In this document: piece by piece, positions 34,032-40,995 of the stretch
Layout of the letters: the number at the start of each line of letters is the position of its first letter
Numbering within the stretch: the stretch's first letter is position 1
DNA from: Candidatus Amulumruptor caecigallinarius
GTDB lineage: Bacteria; Bacteroidota; Bacteroidia; Bacteroidales; Muribaculaceae
Length of the DNA stretch: 40,995 nucleotides
Assembly (NCBI GenBank): GCA_023665575.1
Contig: JAMPDQ010000016.1
Location: forward strand, 1-40,995
Direction of reading: 5' to 3'
The notes under the pieces: generated by a model
Told to the model about the DNA's origin: nothing
Database searches by the model: none
What the model saw: only the letters and a program-made list of their open reading frames with translations
Translations under genes and position numbers: made by a program

Positions 34032-34850
34032 ATGGAAATCAGTAAATTGATTAAAAGAACACTGTCAGGGATAGTGTATTGCGCCATAATAGTGGCATTG
34101 GCATTTTCAGGAGAATGGGGCATTCTTGCTCTGTGCGTGCTTTTGGCTCTGTTCTCATGTCTTGAGCTTGCCAAACTTGACAAAGAACTTAATCCAAATA
34201 ATATTGCTCTTATAATTCTTGATATCGCGGGTTGCGTCAGTCTGGTTATGACAATCTACGGGCTTCCGATATTTATCTGGTTGGCAGTGATGTTGGCTCG
34301 TTTTATTGAGGAACTCTATGTGGAGTCTGATCATCATCTCCGGAATCTTGCATCAAGCATGTTGGCGCAGATATATATAGGAGTGCCTATGGCATGCATG
34401 GCAGGCATTGGGTGCATCATAAGCCCCATGGCGGTGTTGGCTGTTTTCTTCTTTTTGTGGATTAACGATACAGGTGCCTTCCTTATTGGGAGCTCATTTG
34501 GAAAACATCGGCTTTTTGAAAAGATGTCACCCAAGAAATCATGGGAGGGATTCTTCGGAGGTTTGTTGCTGTGTGTGGTTGCGGCATGTGTTTTCTGCGC
34601 CGTTTGCAATGGTTTTTTCCAAATGCGGATTCTAAATGCTGAATATATGCGATGGATAGGTCTGGCAATAATAGTGTCAGTGTTCGGCACATGGGGAGAC
34701 CTTGTTGAATCCATGATAAAGCGCACAATGCATGTAAAAGATTCCGGCAGAATAATACCCGGCCATGGGGGAATTCTCGATCGCATTGATTCGTTGCTGC
34801 TTGCCGTGCCTGCATGTTCGCTATATTTCGCACTTCTTGAATGCCTTTAA
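34032..34850 (+). CDS. cdsA: phosphatidate cytidylyltransferase (272 aa)
   Basis: An inner-membrane enzyme making CDP-diacylglycerol from phosphatidic acid and CTP, the entry to phospholipid synthesis. Multiple hydrophobic helices are present, and the C-terminal signature is intact: ESMIKRTMHVKDSGRIIPGH followed by GGILDRIDS, with the metal-binding Asp residues. The middle has WINDTGAFLIGSSFGKHR and SPKKSWEGFFGG, also conserved. Length is normal. It lies 6 nt after the PorT-family gene, in the same run. Just after the stop is an A-type repeat end followed by the GNAT gene. Confidence 0.94.
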   Translation: MEISKLIKRTLSGIVYCAIIVALAFSGEWGILALCVLLALFSCLELAKLDKELNPNNIALIILDIAGCVSLVMTIYGLPIFIWLAVMLARFIEELYVESDHHLRNLASSMLAQIYIGVPMACMAGIGCIISPMAVLAVFFFLWINDTGAFLIGSSFGKHRLFEKMSPKKSWEGFFGGLLLCVVAACVFCAVCNGFFQMRILNAEYMRWIGLAIIVSVFGTWGDLVESMIKRTMHVKDSGRIIPGHGGILDRIDSLLLAVPACSLYFALLECL

Positions 34851-34858
34851 ATGCAGAC

Positions 34859-34890
34859 TCTCAGAGTCTGTTTCATAAAATATATCTTAA
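34859..34890 (+). repeat. solo left end of A-type repeat between cdsA and GNAT gene
   Basis: CTCAGAGTCTGTTTCATAAA followed by ATATATCTTA matches the A-type terminal repeat. No right end or interior core is present. It begins 9 nt after the cdsA stop and ends 4 nt before the next ATG, so it fills the whole gap between two genes of the same run. Confidence 0.6.
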
Positions 34891-34894
34891 AGCA

Positions 34895-35464
34895 ATGGAG
34901 ATAGTAAAGTGTGACAAGGAGGATGCTCCAAAAATCGCTGATGCAATTATAAATGCTATAGGAATGGAGATGGCAGCCCGGCTCGGAGCAGAGCGCGGCA
35001 TTGAAGGTGCCAAAGAGCTGTTTACCCGAGTGGCAGCTCGCGAAGATTCGCAATATTCTTTTAGAAATTGTGTGAAAGCCCGTAACGATGATGGTTGTGA
35101 CATGGGGTTCATGATTTCTTATGATGGTGAGTCGCTGCATAAATTGCGCAAGGCCTTTTTTGAGGAATATGCAGATATGTTTGGCATTAAGGTTGATCTC
35201 GGGAAAGTGCCCGATGAAACAGATTCAGCCGAGTTATATCTTGACACATTAAGCGTATATCCTGAATACAGAGGTCGTGGCATGGCAACGTCTCTCATAG
35301 AATATGCGAAGCAGCGTGCAAAAGAGTTGCGAAAGCCGCTCGGACTATTATGCGACAAAGGCAATCTCAACGCGCGTCGTCTTTATGAACATGTAGGTTT
35401 TAAGAAAGTCGGCGAGCGGTTTTTCGCCGGTGAACTAATGGATCATTACATATATGAAAATTGA
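34895..35464 (+). CDS. GNAT-family N-acetyltransferase (189 aa)
   Basis: A predicted cytosolic acetyltransferase. The C-terminal half carries the canonical GNAT core: strand LYLDTLSVYPEY, the acetyl-CoA loop RGRGMATSLIEYAKQRAKE, and NLNARRLYEHVGFKKVGER. The N-terminal half is helical (DAPKIADAIINAIGMEMAAR) and of unknown role. ATG 34895 is chosen because the frame upstream to 34841 runs through the repeat end and into cdsA. The stop overlaps the start of the DUF3843-like gene by 11 nt, suggesting coupling. Substrate unknown. Confidence 0.88.
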   Translation: MEIVKCDKEDAPKIADAIINAIGMEMAARLGAERGIEGAKELFTRVAAREDSQYSFRNCVKARNDDGCDMGFMISYDGESLHKLRKAFFEEYADMFGIKVDLGKVPDETDSAELYLDTLSVYPEYRGRGMATSLIEYAKQRAKELRKPLGLLCDKGNLNARRLYEHVGFKKVGERFFAGELMDHYIYEN

Positions 35465-36659
35465 ATTGAAAGAGTATCTCCTTCGCCAGCCGAATTTTCC
35501 GAACGAGTCGAAATCCGATGCGTATTATCTTGACGTGGCAAACCATATGCTTGATAATGTGGAGAATTCACAGTTCGCCCGCAAAATCAGCAGTGGCTTG
35601 CTTCGCAAAGTAATTCTCACACTGGTTGACTATCTGAAAGATGTTGTATCAGATTTCGGGCTGTGGCGTTCTTTCGTTGAAGCCAATCGGAGCCTTTATG
35701 GGTGGTCAGTGCCTTTCCACGATATTCCGGAAGAATATGTGGATTATGAGCTGAATGCCGAGGATGTCAGATTCCTGGTGTGGTATGCCACATCTATGCT
35801 TGATGAGACGCGAAGAGATATTTATCCGCATAATTCCGAACTTCTTGAGTTCGCCAACGAATGTTTCGAATTTCTGAATGGTGTGTATGAAGAGGCTCCT
35901 GTCAGCGAATACGCGCCGGATGTAAGAAGTCTTGATCTCAGAGACCCGGAAGACCATCAAAACATCTCACATTTGACAAATTGGCTTTACTTGCATTCAT
36001 ATCTTGTGACTCCGGCATTCGCGCTTACACTCAGCGAACTTTATGCATCTGCCGCAGCTTCAGGAGAGGATTTGACTGTGGCCTTGAACAAGGAGCTTGA
36101 AACGGCAATGAATGAGTTGCCATCCGGTCCACTGGCACTATTTGCTCCCGAATGGATATGGCTGTTCATTAAGGGAACACTTCCGCAAGTAATAAGTAAG
36201 GATGCTGATGATGAAAACAATGTGCATCCCTACTACCAACTATTTGTGGAAGCGACCGGTGGAGACACTGTGAAGTTTTTCGGAAGCTATGATGAGATGA
36301 ATAATTTCTTTATAGATGCACTCGGATGGGAAAAAGGGAAGAGGCATCTTGAGGGGGCATCTTTGAGCAATGACTTTGTGTTGATGGTGAATAAATCAAA
36401 AGGAATGCTTATGGCGCGCGATGTGTGCCGTTGCATAAAATCCCCGAAAAATCCTTACTACTCTCCGGATTATGCAAAGCGCCATGCGTTTGAACTTCTG
36501 ACAGTGAGAGGAAGATGCCCCGGTGACCTGCTCAGACGGTCGCTTGACGAGGGTTGGTTGCCTGACGCTAAATTCCCCGGGACTGAAGACTACAAACTTG
36601 TAAAAGAGAATGCAGATTTTATAGCCCGTTGCTATCTTCAACTATATTATAGAGATTAA
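35454..36659 (+). CDS. DUF3843-like protein of unknown function (401 aa)
   Basis: No enzymatic motif was recognised. The pattern LWRSFVEANRSLYGWSVPFH followed by EYVDYELNAEDVRFLVWY resembles DUF3843, a Bacteroidetes-restricted family, as I recall its members; this was not searched. The protein has no signal peptide or membrane segment and is rich in acidic residues and helices, so it is likely cytosolic. The N-terminal part has LLRQPNFPNESKSDAYYLDV and the C-terminal part has MLMARDVCRCIKSPKNPYYS. The start overlaps the GNAT stop by 11 nt, suggesting translational coupling. It closes the rightward run that begins at ruvA; no strong terminator was seen after it. Confidence 0.75.
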   Translation: MKIELKEYLLRQPNFPNESKSDAYYLDVANHMLDNVENSQFARKISSGLLRKVILTLVDYLKDVVSDFGLWRSFVEANRSLYGWSVPFHDIPEEYVDYELNAEDVRFLVWYATSMLDETRRDIYPHNSELLEFANECFEFLNGVYEEAPVSEYAPDVRSLDLRDPEDHQNISHLTNWLYLHSYLVTPAFALTLSELYASAAASGEDLTVALNKELETAMNELPSGPLALFAPEWIWLFIKGTLPQVISKDADDENNVHPYYQLFVEATGGDTVKFFGSYDEMNNFFIDALGWEKGKRHLEGASLSNDFVLMVNKSKGMLMARDVCRCIKSPKNPYYSPDYAKRHAFELLTVRGRCPGDLLRRSLDEGWLPDAKFPGTEDYKLVKENADFIARCYLQLYYRD

Positions 36660-36715
36660 TCGGCAACAGGCCTGATTATGATTATATTTTCCTGCATATA
36701 TAAATATGCGACATT

Positions 36716-37978
36716 ATGAAAAAATTTATTGTATCAATATTGTTATTGCTGCCAATAACCTTGTTTGCACAGACAACACCGGCAGAAATGGCACAAGATT
36801 TGAATAAGACGGGAGGTATATATTATGCCTATCCATCCACAACGGCCGACAACACCCCCGCACCGGTTGGTTTTAAGCCGTTTCACGTGAGCCATTATGG
36901 CCGGCATGGATCCAGATATCTTATAAGCGACAACGATTATTTAAGAGTGAGCAGACTGCTTCATAAAGCTGACAGCGCAAATGCACTCACGGCAAAAGGT
37001 AAAGAGTTGATGACGAGGCTTGACACTCTTATGACTGAGACACGCGGGAGGGGGGGAGACCTTTCGCCGCTCGGCAGAAAACAACATCACGATATTGCTT
37101 CGCGGATAATGATCAACTATCCGGAGGTGTTTGCTGCCAATTCCCAAATCACGGCACGCAGCACACTTGTGCCGCGTTGCATACTCAGTATGGCTTCATT
37201 CTGTGAGAGTCTGAAGGAGAAAAATCCAAGGCTCTCAATAGATATGGAGTCATCCAACAGGTATATGCCATATCTGTGTCATTCTGAAAAGGAAAGTGAT
37301 TTATTCAATTCTGACAAGGGATGGTGGAAGGAAGTGCTCCGCAAATTCAAGGATAAAAAGACTAATCCCGACAGACTTGTATCAACCGTGTTCAGCGATC
37401 TTGTGTTTGTGGAGCGTTATGTTAATCCTTACGATTTCATGTGGGGCATATATTGGCTTGCTTCTGATGCTCAAAACACAGAGGGGAAAATATCTTTTCA
37501 TGATTATTTCACTGCTGAAGAATTGTTTGATTTATGGCAGTGTTTTAACGCCACATTTTATGGTCAACATGCCAATTACATTCCGGCGGAAGGAAAGCAC
37601 CTTAAAAATGCGGAGAATCTGCTTAACAACATAATTGACACCGCCAATCAGGCCATCGCTTCAGATACTCCATCGGCTGCTCTCCGATTCGGACATGACG
37701 GGAATATTATTCCACTCGCGGCTCTCATGCATCTTGAAAATTGCTATGGCGAAGATGATGACATCAACAACTTCTACAAAACATGGTGCGACTGGAAAGT
37801 CTCGCCCATGGCTGCAAACATTCAGCTGATATTTTTCCGCAATCCCAAGGAGCCCGGAAAAATTCTTGTAAAGTTTCTTCACAATGAAAAAGAGACTCGC
37901 ATTCCGGTTGAAACCGACATGTGGCCTTATTATGACTGGAACAGCGTTAAGGAATATTTCCAATCAGTGATGAAATAA
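36716..37978 (+). CDS. secreted histidine-type phosphatase, MINPP/phytase-like (420 aa)
   Basis: A predicted exported phosphatase of the histidine acid phosphatase branch. The signal peptide is MKKFIVSILLLLPITLFAQ. The catalytic motif RHGSR sits in VSHYGRHGSRYL, with the nucleophile His at about residue 64. The proton-donor motif is HD in LRFGHDGNIIPLAALM (His ~327, Asp ~328). Both key motifs and the usual length are present, so it should be active. Bacteroides homologues related to MINPP hydrolyse inositol polyphosphates; that substrate is plausible here but the branch was not verified. It is monocistronic, with a bidirectional terminator immediately after the stop. Confidence 0.9.
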   Translation: MKKFIVSILLLLPITLFAQTTPAEMAQDLNKTGGIYYAYPSTTADNTPAPVGFKPFHVSHYGRHGSRYLISDNDYLRVSRLLHKADSANALTAKGKELMTRLDTLMTETRGRGGDLSPLGRKQHHDIASRIMINYPEVFAANSQITARSTLVPRCILSMASFCESLKEKNPRLSIDMESSNRYMPYLCHSEKESDLFNSDKGWWKEVLRKFKDKKTNPDRLVSTVFSDLVFVERYVNPYDFMWGIYWLASDAQNTEGKISFHDYFTAEELFDLWQCFNATFYGQHANYIPAEGKHLKNAENLLNNIIDTANQAIASDTPSAALRFGHDGNIIPLAALMHLENCYGEDDDINNFYKTWCDWKVSPMAANIQLIFFRNPKEPGKILVKFLHNEKETRIPVETDMWPYYDWNSVKEYFQSVMK

Positions 37979-38018
37979 AAACTAAAGGCAAGTCTTTCAC
38001 GATTTGCCTTTAGTTTTT
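37977..38018. terminator. bidirectional terminator between convergent genes
   Basis: Arms AAAAACTAAAGGCAA (37977-37991) and TTGCCTTTAGTTTTT (38004-38018) are perfect 15-bp inverted repeats around a 12-nt loop. The A-tract on one side and T-tract on the other serve both strands. It overlaps the last base pairs of the phosphatase stop codon and lies 32 nt from the 3' end of the opposing gene. Confidence 0.9.
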
Positions 38019-38050
38019 CATTGTAGTTGTAATTCTTATCAGGTGAAGAA

Positions 38051-39517
38051 TTATCTTACCATCACTTTCTTGCCTCCTACGATATATATTCCGGCGTGAA
38101 GTCCGTTGGTTGCATCCGAACGGCTGATATTTGACCTCACTTTCGCTCCGAGCAATGTGTAAACATCTATTTTTTCGTTCGCACAGTTGTCGATTTCAAT
38201 CTCATTTACAAGAGTCTCCAACCCCCAGCCGATTCCGACCTGCTTTGTATTAGTGTTGAAATAAATTTCATAAGTCGGTGAAGATGTGCCGCGTTCATTG
38301 GCATTGGATGGCTGCCATGCATTATTTGTTGAAGTTTTTGTTTCAAGTGCCTCATACCAATTGCCCGTTTCAGTATTATCGAAGAAATTCTGGCATACTT
38401 GGGTGGTTGCCGACGGATAATATTGTGAGCCTTCACTATCTAACACTGTGAAAGATGCTCTCTGTGAAACAAAACGGAATCTTTTTTCCCCCGTAAGCTC
38501 AACACCACTCCAATATAATATGGTGTCAGCGGATGGGAAATCGGGCAACACAGAAGCAAGCGATGTGCCTGCCACTGCATTTTCGGGATTCCATTCATTC
38601 CCTGAGAGGTTACCGATAAGATAAACCATAGTCCCGACTGTATTGATTTGGCAGGTGGTGGATGCACTCAAATCCTTATAACCGCTTATGTCGCCCATGT
38701 TGCTCGGATTTGAGAATATCGGAGCATTCTTTATTTCAACGATTACGGTGCAATCAGTTACAGCAGATTCATTCAGATCGTCCAAATCGACAAATGAACC
38801 GGTGAGACCTTTCACTTCCTGTGCCTTTGTGACAGATTGTGTCGAACCATAAGGAATATAGCTTAAAGTAACGGTATAGATCTGATCTTGCGGATTTACA
38901 ACACCTCCCGTTGAGATAGTGAAATCAACCTTTCCACTTGTTGGCCCCGTAGCAGTGCCGATGGCAGTGATGGAAATATTCTGCATGTCTTTTTCACCAC
39001 CGGAAATCATCATTTCAGGCGTGCCCCCATTTGCGTGTCCGTTAGGCCAGAATTTCACAGTGCAACCATACCATGTGCCTCCACCCTCAATCTGCAAGTC
39101 ACCACCGGGATTGCCAAGCTGTTTGTATGTGTCACGATTAAAACCGGTAGGGTGATTTAATGAACCATAAATATATTGGTTGCCATCACCATAACCCGAT
39201 GTGCCTCGCATTGTCCAACGATCTTTAGAATAGATTTTCATATTTCCCTGAATAATCGGGACCTTGCTTTCATATTCAAGCGGGGAATCACTCACTTTTT
39301 CCAATCGGAAATAAACATTGTTTGCATTTTGCAAATTCAGATAATAGTCAGCTTCAGGCTGTGGGGGAATATTGCCATTTGGATCCCAACCGCTGCGGTT
39401 GTCGTCTGACAAAAATTCGTTATCATCATAAACAATTGTGTAGGGATCAGTTTGATGAGCTTTTGCAAAAGTTATAGTCATCATCAACAGAGTCGACAAG
39501 AGTAATAGTTTTTTCAT
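38051..39517 (-). CDS. secreted protein with SusE/F-like module and C-terminal sorting-type tail (488 aa)
   Basis: No enzymatic function recognised. A signal peptide (MKKLLLLSTLLMMTITFAKA) is followed by a Gly/Asn-rich beta region (residues ~22-300) with many aromatic residues, as in carbohydrate- or glycan-binding surface proteins. Residues ~297-395 (MVYLIGNLSGNEWNPENAVA ...) resemble SusE/SusF-type starch-binding modules. The tail (~440-488) has the pattern IDVYTLLGAKVRSNI ... GLHAGIYIVGGKKVMVR, matching the T9SS-like or Por-type ends of the other large secreted proteins. It is transcribed alone; no clear TAnnTTTG box was found upstream. Functional inference is limited to a surface-exposed or secreted glycan-related role. 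Confidence 0.78.
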   Translation of the reverse strand: MKKLLLLSTLLMMTITFAKAHQTDPYTIVYDDNEFLSDDNRSGWDPNGNIPPQPEADYYLNLQNANNVYFRLEKVSDSPLEYESKVPIIQGNMKIYSKDRWTMRGTSGYGDGNQYIYGSLNHPTGFNRDTYKQLGNPGGDLQIEGGGTWYGCTVKFWPNGHANGGTPEMMISGGEKDMQNISITAIGTATGPTSGKVDFTISTGGVVNPQDQIYTVTLSYIPYGSTQSVTKAQEVKGLTGSFVDLDDLNESAVTDCTVIVEIKNAPIFSNPSNMGDISGYKDLSASTTCQINTVGTMVYLIGNLSGNEWNPENAVAGTSLASVLPDFPSADTILYWSGVELTGEKRFRFVSQRASFTVLDSEGSQYYPSATTQVCQNFFDNTETGNWYEALETKTSTNNAWQPSNANERGTSSPTYEIYFNTNTKQVGIGWGLETLVNEIEIDNCANEKIDVYTLLGAKVRSNISRSDATNGLHAGIYIVGGKKVMVR

Positions 39518-39631
39518 AACGATATAGTTTTATCATAGTAATTTCAGGGCGATATAATGAAGTAAATCAAGTAAACCGATGTTAGTTTAAATGATTTCAA
39601 TTTTATAACAAATGAAGGCTGAGAATTCTTT

Positions 39632-39755
39632 CAGTCTAAAACCCCGTTTTATAAGAAATTTAACAATAGGGGCGACCCCTTATTGGCTGATTTATCAAAT
39701 CTCGCCGGTCACAACCGAAACGATGCTCCTTTCAGGTCGTTGTTGGCAATTTTGT
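39632..39755. repeat. A-type repeat left part abutting the fur stop codon
   Basis: CCCCGTTTTATAAGAAATTT followed by AACAATAGGGGCG resembles the left end at 18779. The interior GATTTATCAAATCTCGCCGG continuing to TCACAACCG aligns with the 20215-20350 element. No right end is visible; the element runs to within a few nt of the fur stop codon at 39757-39759. The rest of the 39518-39756 gap shows nothing else. Confidence 0.5.
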
Positions 39756-39756
39756 G

Positions 39757-40188
39757 TTAATCAGTAGTCTGATTGTTGCATTTGGGGCAAGTTCCCTTGA
39801 GAAGATAGTTTACGGAATGGGTAATGAAGCCTTCGGGAGTTTCAACAACAGGTGATTTTATATTATCCAGGCAATAAGTCTCCTTGCATATTTCGCAATA
39901 AAAATGGGGATGCTGATCGGCTATGTTGTGCACACCATCATTCCGACACATTTCATATTTTAGGGATCTGCTTCCATCCTCAATCACATGAACAATATTC
40001 CGAGCGGCAAAAAGTTCAAGCACTCGGAATATGCTCGCCTTATCCATAGAGAACCCGATAGAATCTTCCAGATTGGCAATGCTCATCGGATGTGAAGCCT
40101 TTAATAATTCCCTTAGAACAAGGATTCTATTGGGAGTGGATTTTATCCCTTTTGATTTAAGAAGCTCATCAGCATTTTTCAAATTCAT
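39757..40188 (-). CDS. Fur-family metal-responsive transcriptional regulator (143 aa)
   Basis: A cytosolic dimeric repressor of the Fur/Zur/PerR family. The N-terminal winged helix (LLKSKGIKSTPNRILVLREL ... DKASIFRVLELFAARNIVHV) is typical. The C-terminal dimerisation domain has HPHFYCEIC (His93, His95, Cys98, Cys101) and TCPKC (Cys134, Cys137), a C4 structural zinc site. ATG 40188 is preferred: the extension to 40242 starts inside the divergent control region. A -7 box at 40192-40199 is so close to this ATG that the mRNA may be leaderless. It diverges from an HMA metal-binding gene with a 7-1-7 palindrome between, so autoregulation and control of the HMA gene are likely. The sensed metal is not known. 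Confidence 0.9.
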   Translation of the reverse strand: MNLKNADELLKSKGIKSTPNRILVLRELLKASHPMSIANLEDSIGFSMDKASIFRVLELFAARNIVHVIEDGSRSLKYEMCRNDGVHNIADQHPHFYCEICKETYCLDNIKSPVVETPEGFITHSVNYLLKGTCPKCNNQTTD

Positions 40189-40191
40189 ATC

Positions 40192-40199
40192 CAAATTTA
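40192..40199 (-). promoter_or_regulatory. -7 box of the fur-family gene
   Basis: On the minus strand it reads TAAATTTG, a perfect box, ending 3 nt before the A of ATG 40188. This implies a leaderless or near-leaderless transcript, as also suggested for recR. Confidence 0.6.
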
Positions 40200-40237
40200 T
40201 CACATCTGACAGTAAATAGCAAATATCAATGCATCTT

Positions 40238-40252
40238 TGCAAACGGTTTGCA
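40238..40252. promoter_or_regulatory. 15-bp 7-1-7 palindrome, candidate Fur-family operator
   Basis: TGCAAAC-G-GTTTGCA is a perfect inverted repeat in the 7-1-7 layout used by Fur-family operators. It lies between the divergent -7 boxes of the fur-family gene (40192-40199) and the HMA gene (40265-40272), in the -33 region of the HMA promoter. Binding by the adjacent regulator would repress the HMA gene and could affect its own gene. Confidence 0.65.
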
Positions 40253-40264
40253 TTAGATTCACGC

Positions 40265-40272
40265 TAAATTTG
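40265..40272 (+). promoter_or_regulatory. -7 box of the HMA-protein gene
   Basis: A perfect TAAATTTG box, giving a start near 40278 and a leader of about 25 nt rich in A before ATG 40303. TTTG at 40247-40250 is closer (14 nt) than the usual -33 spacing and is part of the palindrome. Confidence 0.65.
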
Positions 40273-40302
40273 CGTCTAGAAAACAAAAACAAAAAAAATA
40301 AG

Positions 40303-40518
40303 ATGAAAAAGACTTATAAAATTGAAGTTGATTGTGCCAATTGCGCCAATCTTGTTGAGGCTGAAACAAAGAAAGTTGTGGGAGTGAAAGAGCTTACAGT
40401 ATCATTTATGACACAAAAGATGAAAGTTGAATTTGAAGATGGTGCGGATGAGACTCAGGTAATGAAAGAAATTGAGAAAAAGGCAAAAAAGATAGAACCT
40501 GACTTTGAGATATTGTAA
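40303..40518 (+). CDS. small heavy-metal-associated (HMA) domain protein (71 aa)
   Basis: A copper/zinc-chaperone-like protein of the ferredoxin-like HMA fold. The metal-binding motif is in VDCANCANLVE (Cys11, Cys14), a CxxC with the usual flanking residues but Asp-Cys-Ala instead of the common Gly-Met-x-Cys. The rest (VGVKELTVSFMTQKMKVEF) fits the beta-alpha-beta-beta core. ATG 40303 is used; a TTG at 40237 lies in the operator region. In many Bacteroidetes such a gene sits between a fur-family gene and a metal-exporting P-type ATPase. Here no ATPase follows; a B-type repeat end and an opposed gene come next. It is likely metal-induced through the 40238-40252 operator. Confidence 0.85.
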   Translation: MKKTYKIEVDCANCANLVEAETKKVVGVKELTVSFMTQKMKVEFEDGADETQVMKEIEKKAKKIEPDFEIL

Positions 40519-40541
40519 AATCGCATCTCCCGGAAGCTGAC

Positions 40542-40877
40542 TCAATTTTTGGGGAATGGAGCCTTAATATAGTTAATCCACGAATAAAGCGTCCTGTGAG
40601 GCAGGTAATCCAAGTTGTGTCCGTTAGCGTAAGCCTCACGCTCGAACGAAATGTTCATATAAGCTTTGTGATGATCCCTATATTTAATCAGGCGGATTAT
40701 CCATTCAAATAGATATAAGATGTAAAAGGGAATGAACAATAGCTCCCGCTGTTGGGCTGTGTGTATCTTCTCATGATTGATCACATACTTGTTAATCCAT
40801 GAAGTGTCACGAGTCCAAAAGACCCCAAACAAATTCACACAAAACCCTTTTGGAATAAATCTGCATTTAACTAACAT
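40542..40877 (-). CDS. small membrane-associated HExxH protein of unknown function (111 aa)
   Basis: A hypothetical protein with the zinc-protease-like pattern HEKIHTAQQRE (about residues 35-45) and a downstream FEREAYANGH, i.e. HExxH followed about 40 residues later by Glu/Ala/His-rich sequence. A hydrophobic helix (LLFIPFYILYLFEWIIRLI) lies between. This resembles small Bacteroidetes HExxH hypothetical proteins; peptidase activity has not been shown to my knowledge. The first ATG is at 40877; a TTG at 40889 is rejected because it lies in the hairpin. The last seven residues KAPFPKN and the TGA stop are encoded by a B-type repeat end (reverse complement of TTTTTGGGGAATGGAGCC), so the original C-terminus has probably been replaced. 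Confidence 0.65.
   Translation of the reverse strand: MLVKCRFIPKGFCVNLFGVFWTRDTSWINKYVINHEKIHTAQQRELLFIPFYILYLFEWIIRLIKYRDHHKAYMNISFEREAYANGHNLDYLPHRTLYSWINYIKAPFPKN
40543..40567 (+). repeat. solo B-type repeat end encoding the C-terminus of the HExxH protein
   Basis: CAATTTTTGGGGAATGGAGC followed by CTTAA is the reverse complement of the B-type terminal repeat. It lies at the 3' end of the leftward HExxH gene and supplies its last codons and stop. No second end or interior is seen within the adjacent HMA gene. Confidence 0.65.
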
Positions 40878-40886
40878 GACAATAAA

Positions 40887-40990
40887 CAAGTTTTCAAGTT
40901 GCCCTGCAACTTGAAAACTTGATGTTTACGAATTATTCTATAAACTCAAGTTTCGCAAGTTGCAAGCAACTTGGAATCTTGAAGGTTAGA
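40887..40990. repeat. two tandem hairpins at the right edge
   Basis: Hairpin 1 (40887-40921) has perfect 16-bp arms CAAGTTTTCAAGTTGC and GCAACTTGAAAACTTG around CCT. Hairpin 2 (40947-40981) is CAAGTTTCGCAAGTTGC, AA, GCAACTTGGAATCTTG. Their starts are 60 nt apart. Hairpin 2 matches, in reverse orientation, the terminator hairpin at 20140-20172 with paired changes that keep the stem. The series may continue beyond the window. Role unknown: possible terminators, repeats of a mobile element, or protein-binding hairpins. Confidence 0.6.
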
Positions 40991-40995
40991 GTTAG

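Noticed and set aside
40887-40981. CRISPR array at the right edge
   Set aside because: Only two units are visible, each a self-complementary hairpin, and they differ in sequence; there is no repeat/spacer regularity or cas gene.

Overview
The window looks like a chromosomal segment of a gut Bacteroidales bacterium, most likely near Muribaculaceae (S24-7). This rests on: SprA/Sov and a PorT-family barrel of the type IX secretion system (T9SS); large secreted proteins ending in short beta-rich tails that finish in Gly-Ile/Val-Tyr-Ile-Val-plus-basic motifs; Bacteroidetes promoter boxes (TAnnTTTG, here usually TAAATTTG); and Bacteroidetes-restricted families such as a DUF3843-like protein. The genus is an inference. 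No rRNA, tRNA, CRISPR array, prophage or complete IS was recognised.

Layout. 220-798 (-): 5-formyl-THF cyclo-ligase, followed by a 700-nt intergenic region full of element remnants. 1498-5286: large secreted Omp28-like protein. 5635-7382: YiiX-like cysteine hydrolase plus an FMN-binding/4Fe-4S membrane protein, convergent with a sodium:solute symporter. 9190-11105: rubrerythrin and nicotinate phosphoribosyltransferase. 11177-14000: secreted CotH-kinase protein and a Crp/Fnr-type regulator, diverging from a perfectly palindromic promoter. 14148-18722: 1524-aa multidomain surface protein. 19254-21274: aldo/keto reductase and EamA transporter. 21237-22754 (-): recR, GNAT and crcB, tightly packed. 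23164-36659: a long rightward run of ruvA, sprA, LysM/binding-protein fusion, PorT-family barrel, cdsA, GNAT and DUF3843-like gene. 36716-37978: secreted histidine phosphatase, convergent with a secreted tail-bearing protein (38051-39517). 39757-40518: Fur-family regulator diverging from an HMA metal-binding protein. 40542-40877 (-): small HExxH membrane protein.

Functional themes. SprA, the PorT-family barrel and four or more secreted proteins with candidate C-terminal sorting tails suggest T9SS machinery and cargo in one 40-kb stretch. Redox and metal functions (rubrerythrin, FMN/Fe-S protein, Fur/HMA) fit an anaerobe.

The least explained signal is a population of about a dozen intergenic repeats without coding capacity. 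They carry one of two terminal inverted-repeat types: A, AGAGTCTGTTTCATAAAA, and B, GGCTCCATTCCCCAAAA. Several share a related internal core (GGCTATGTTAC-like), one is an A/B hybrid, and one carries a 94-nt hairpin its sister copy lacks. Many end within 4-50 nt of a start codon, and others form the stop codon or C-terminus of a neighbouring gene. They look like MITE-type elements that have become part of local gene architecture.
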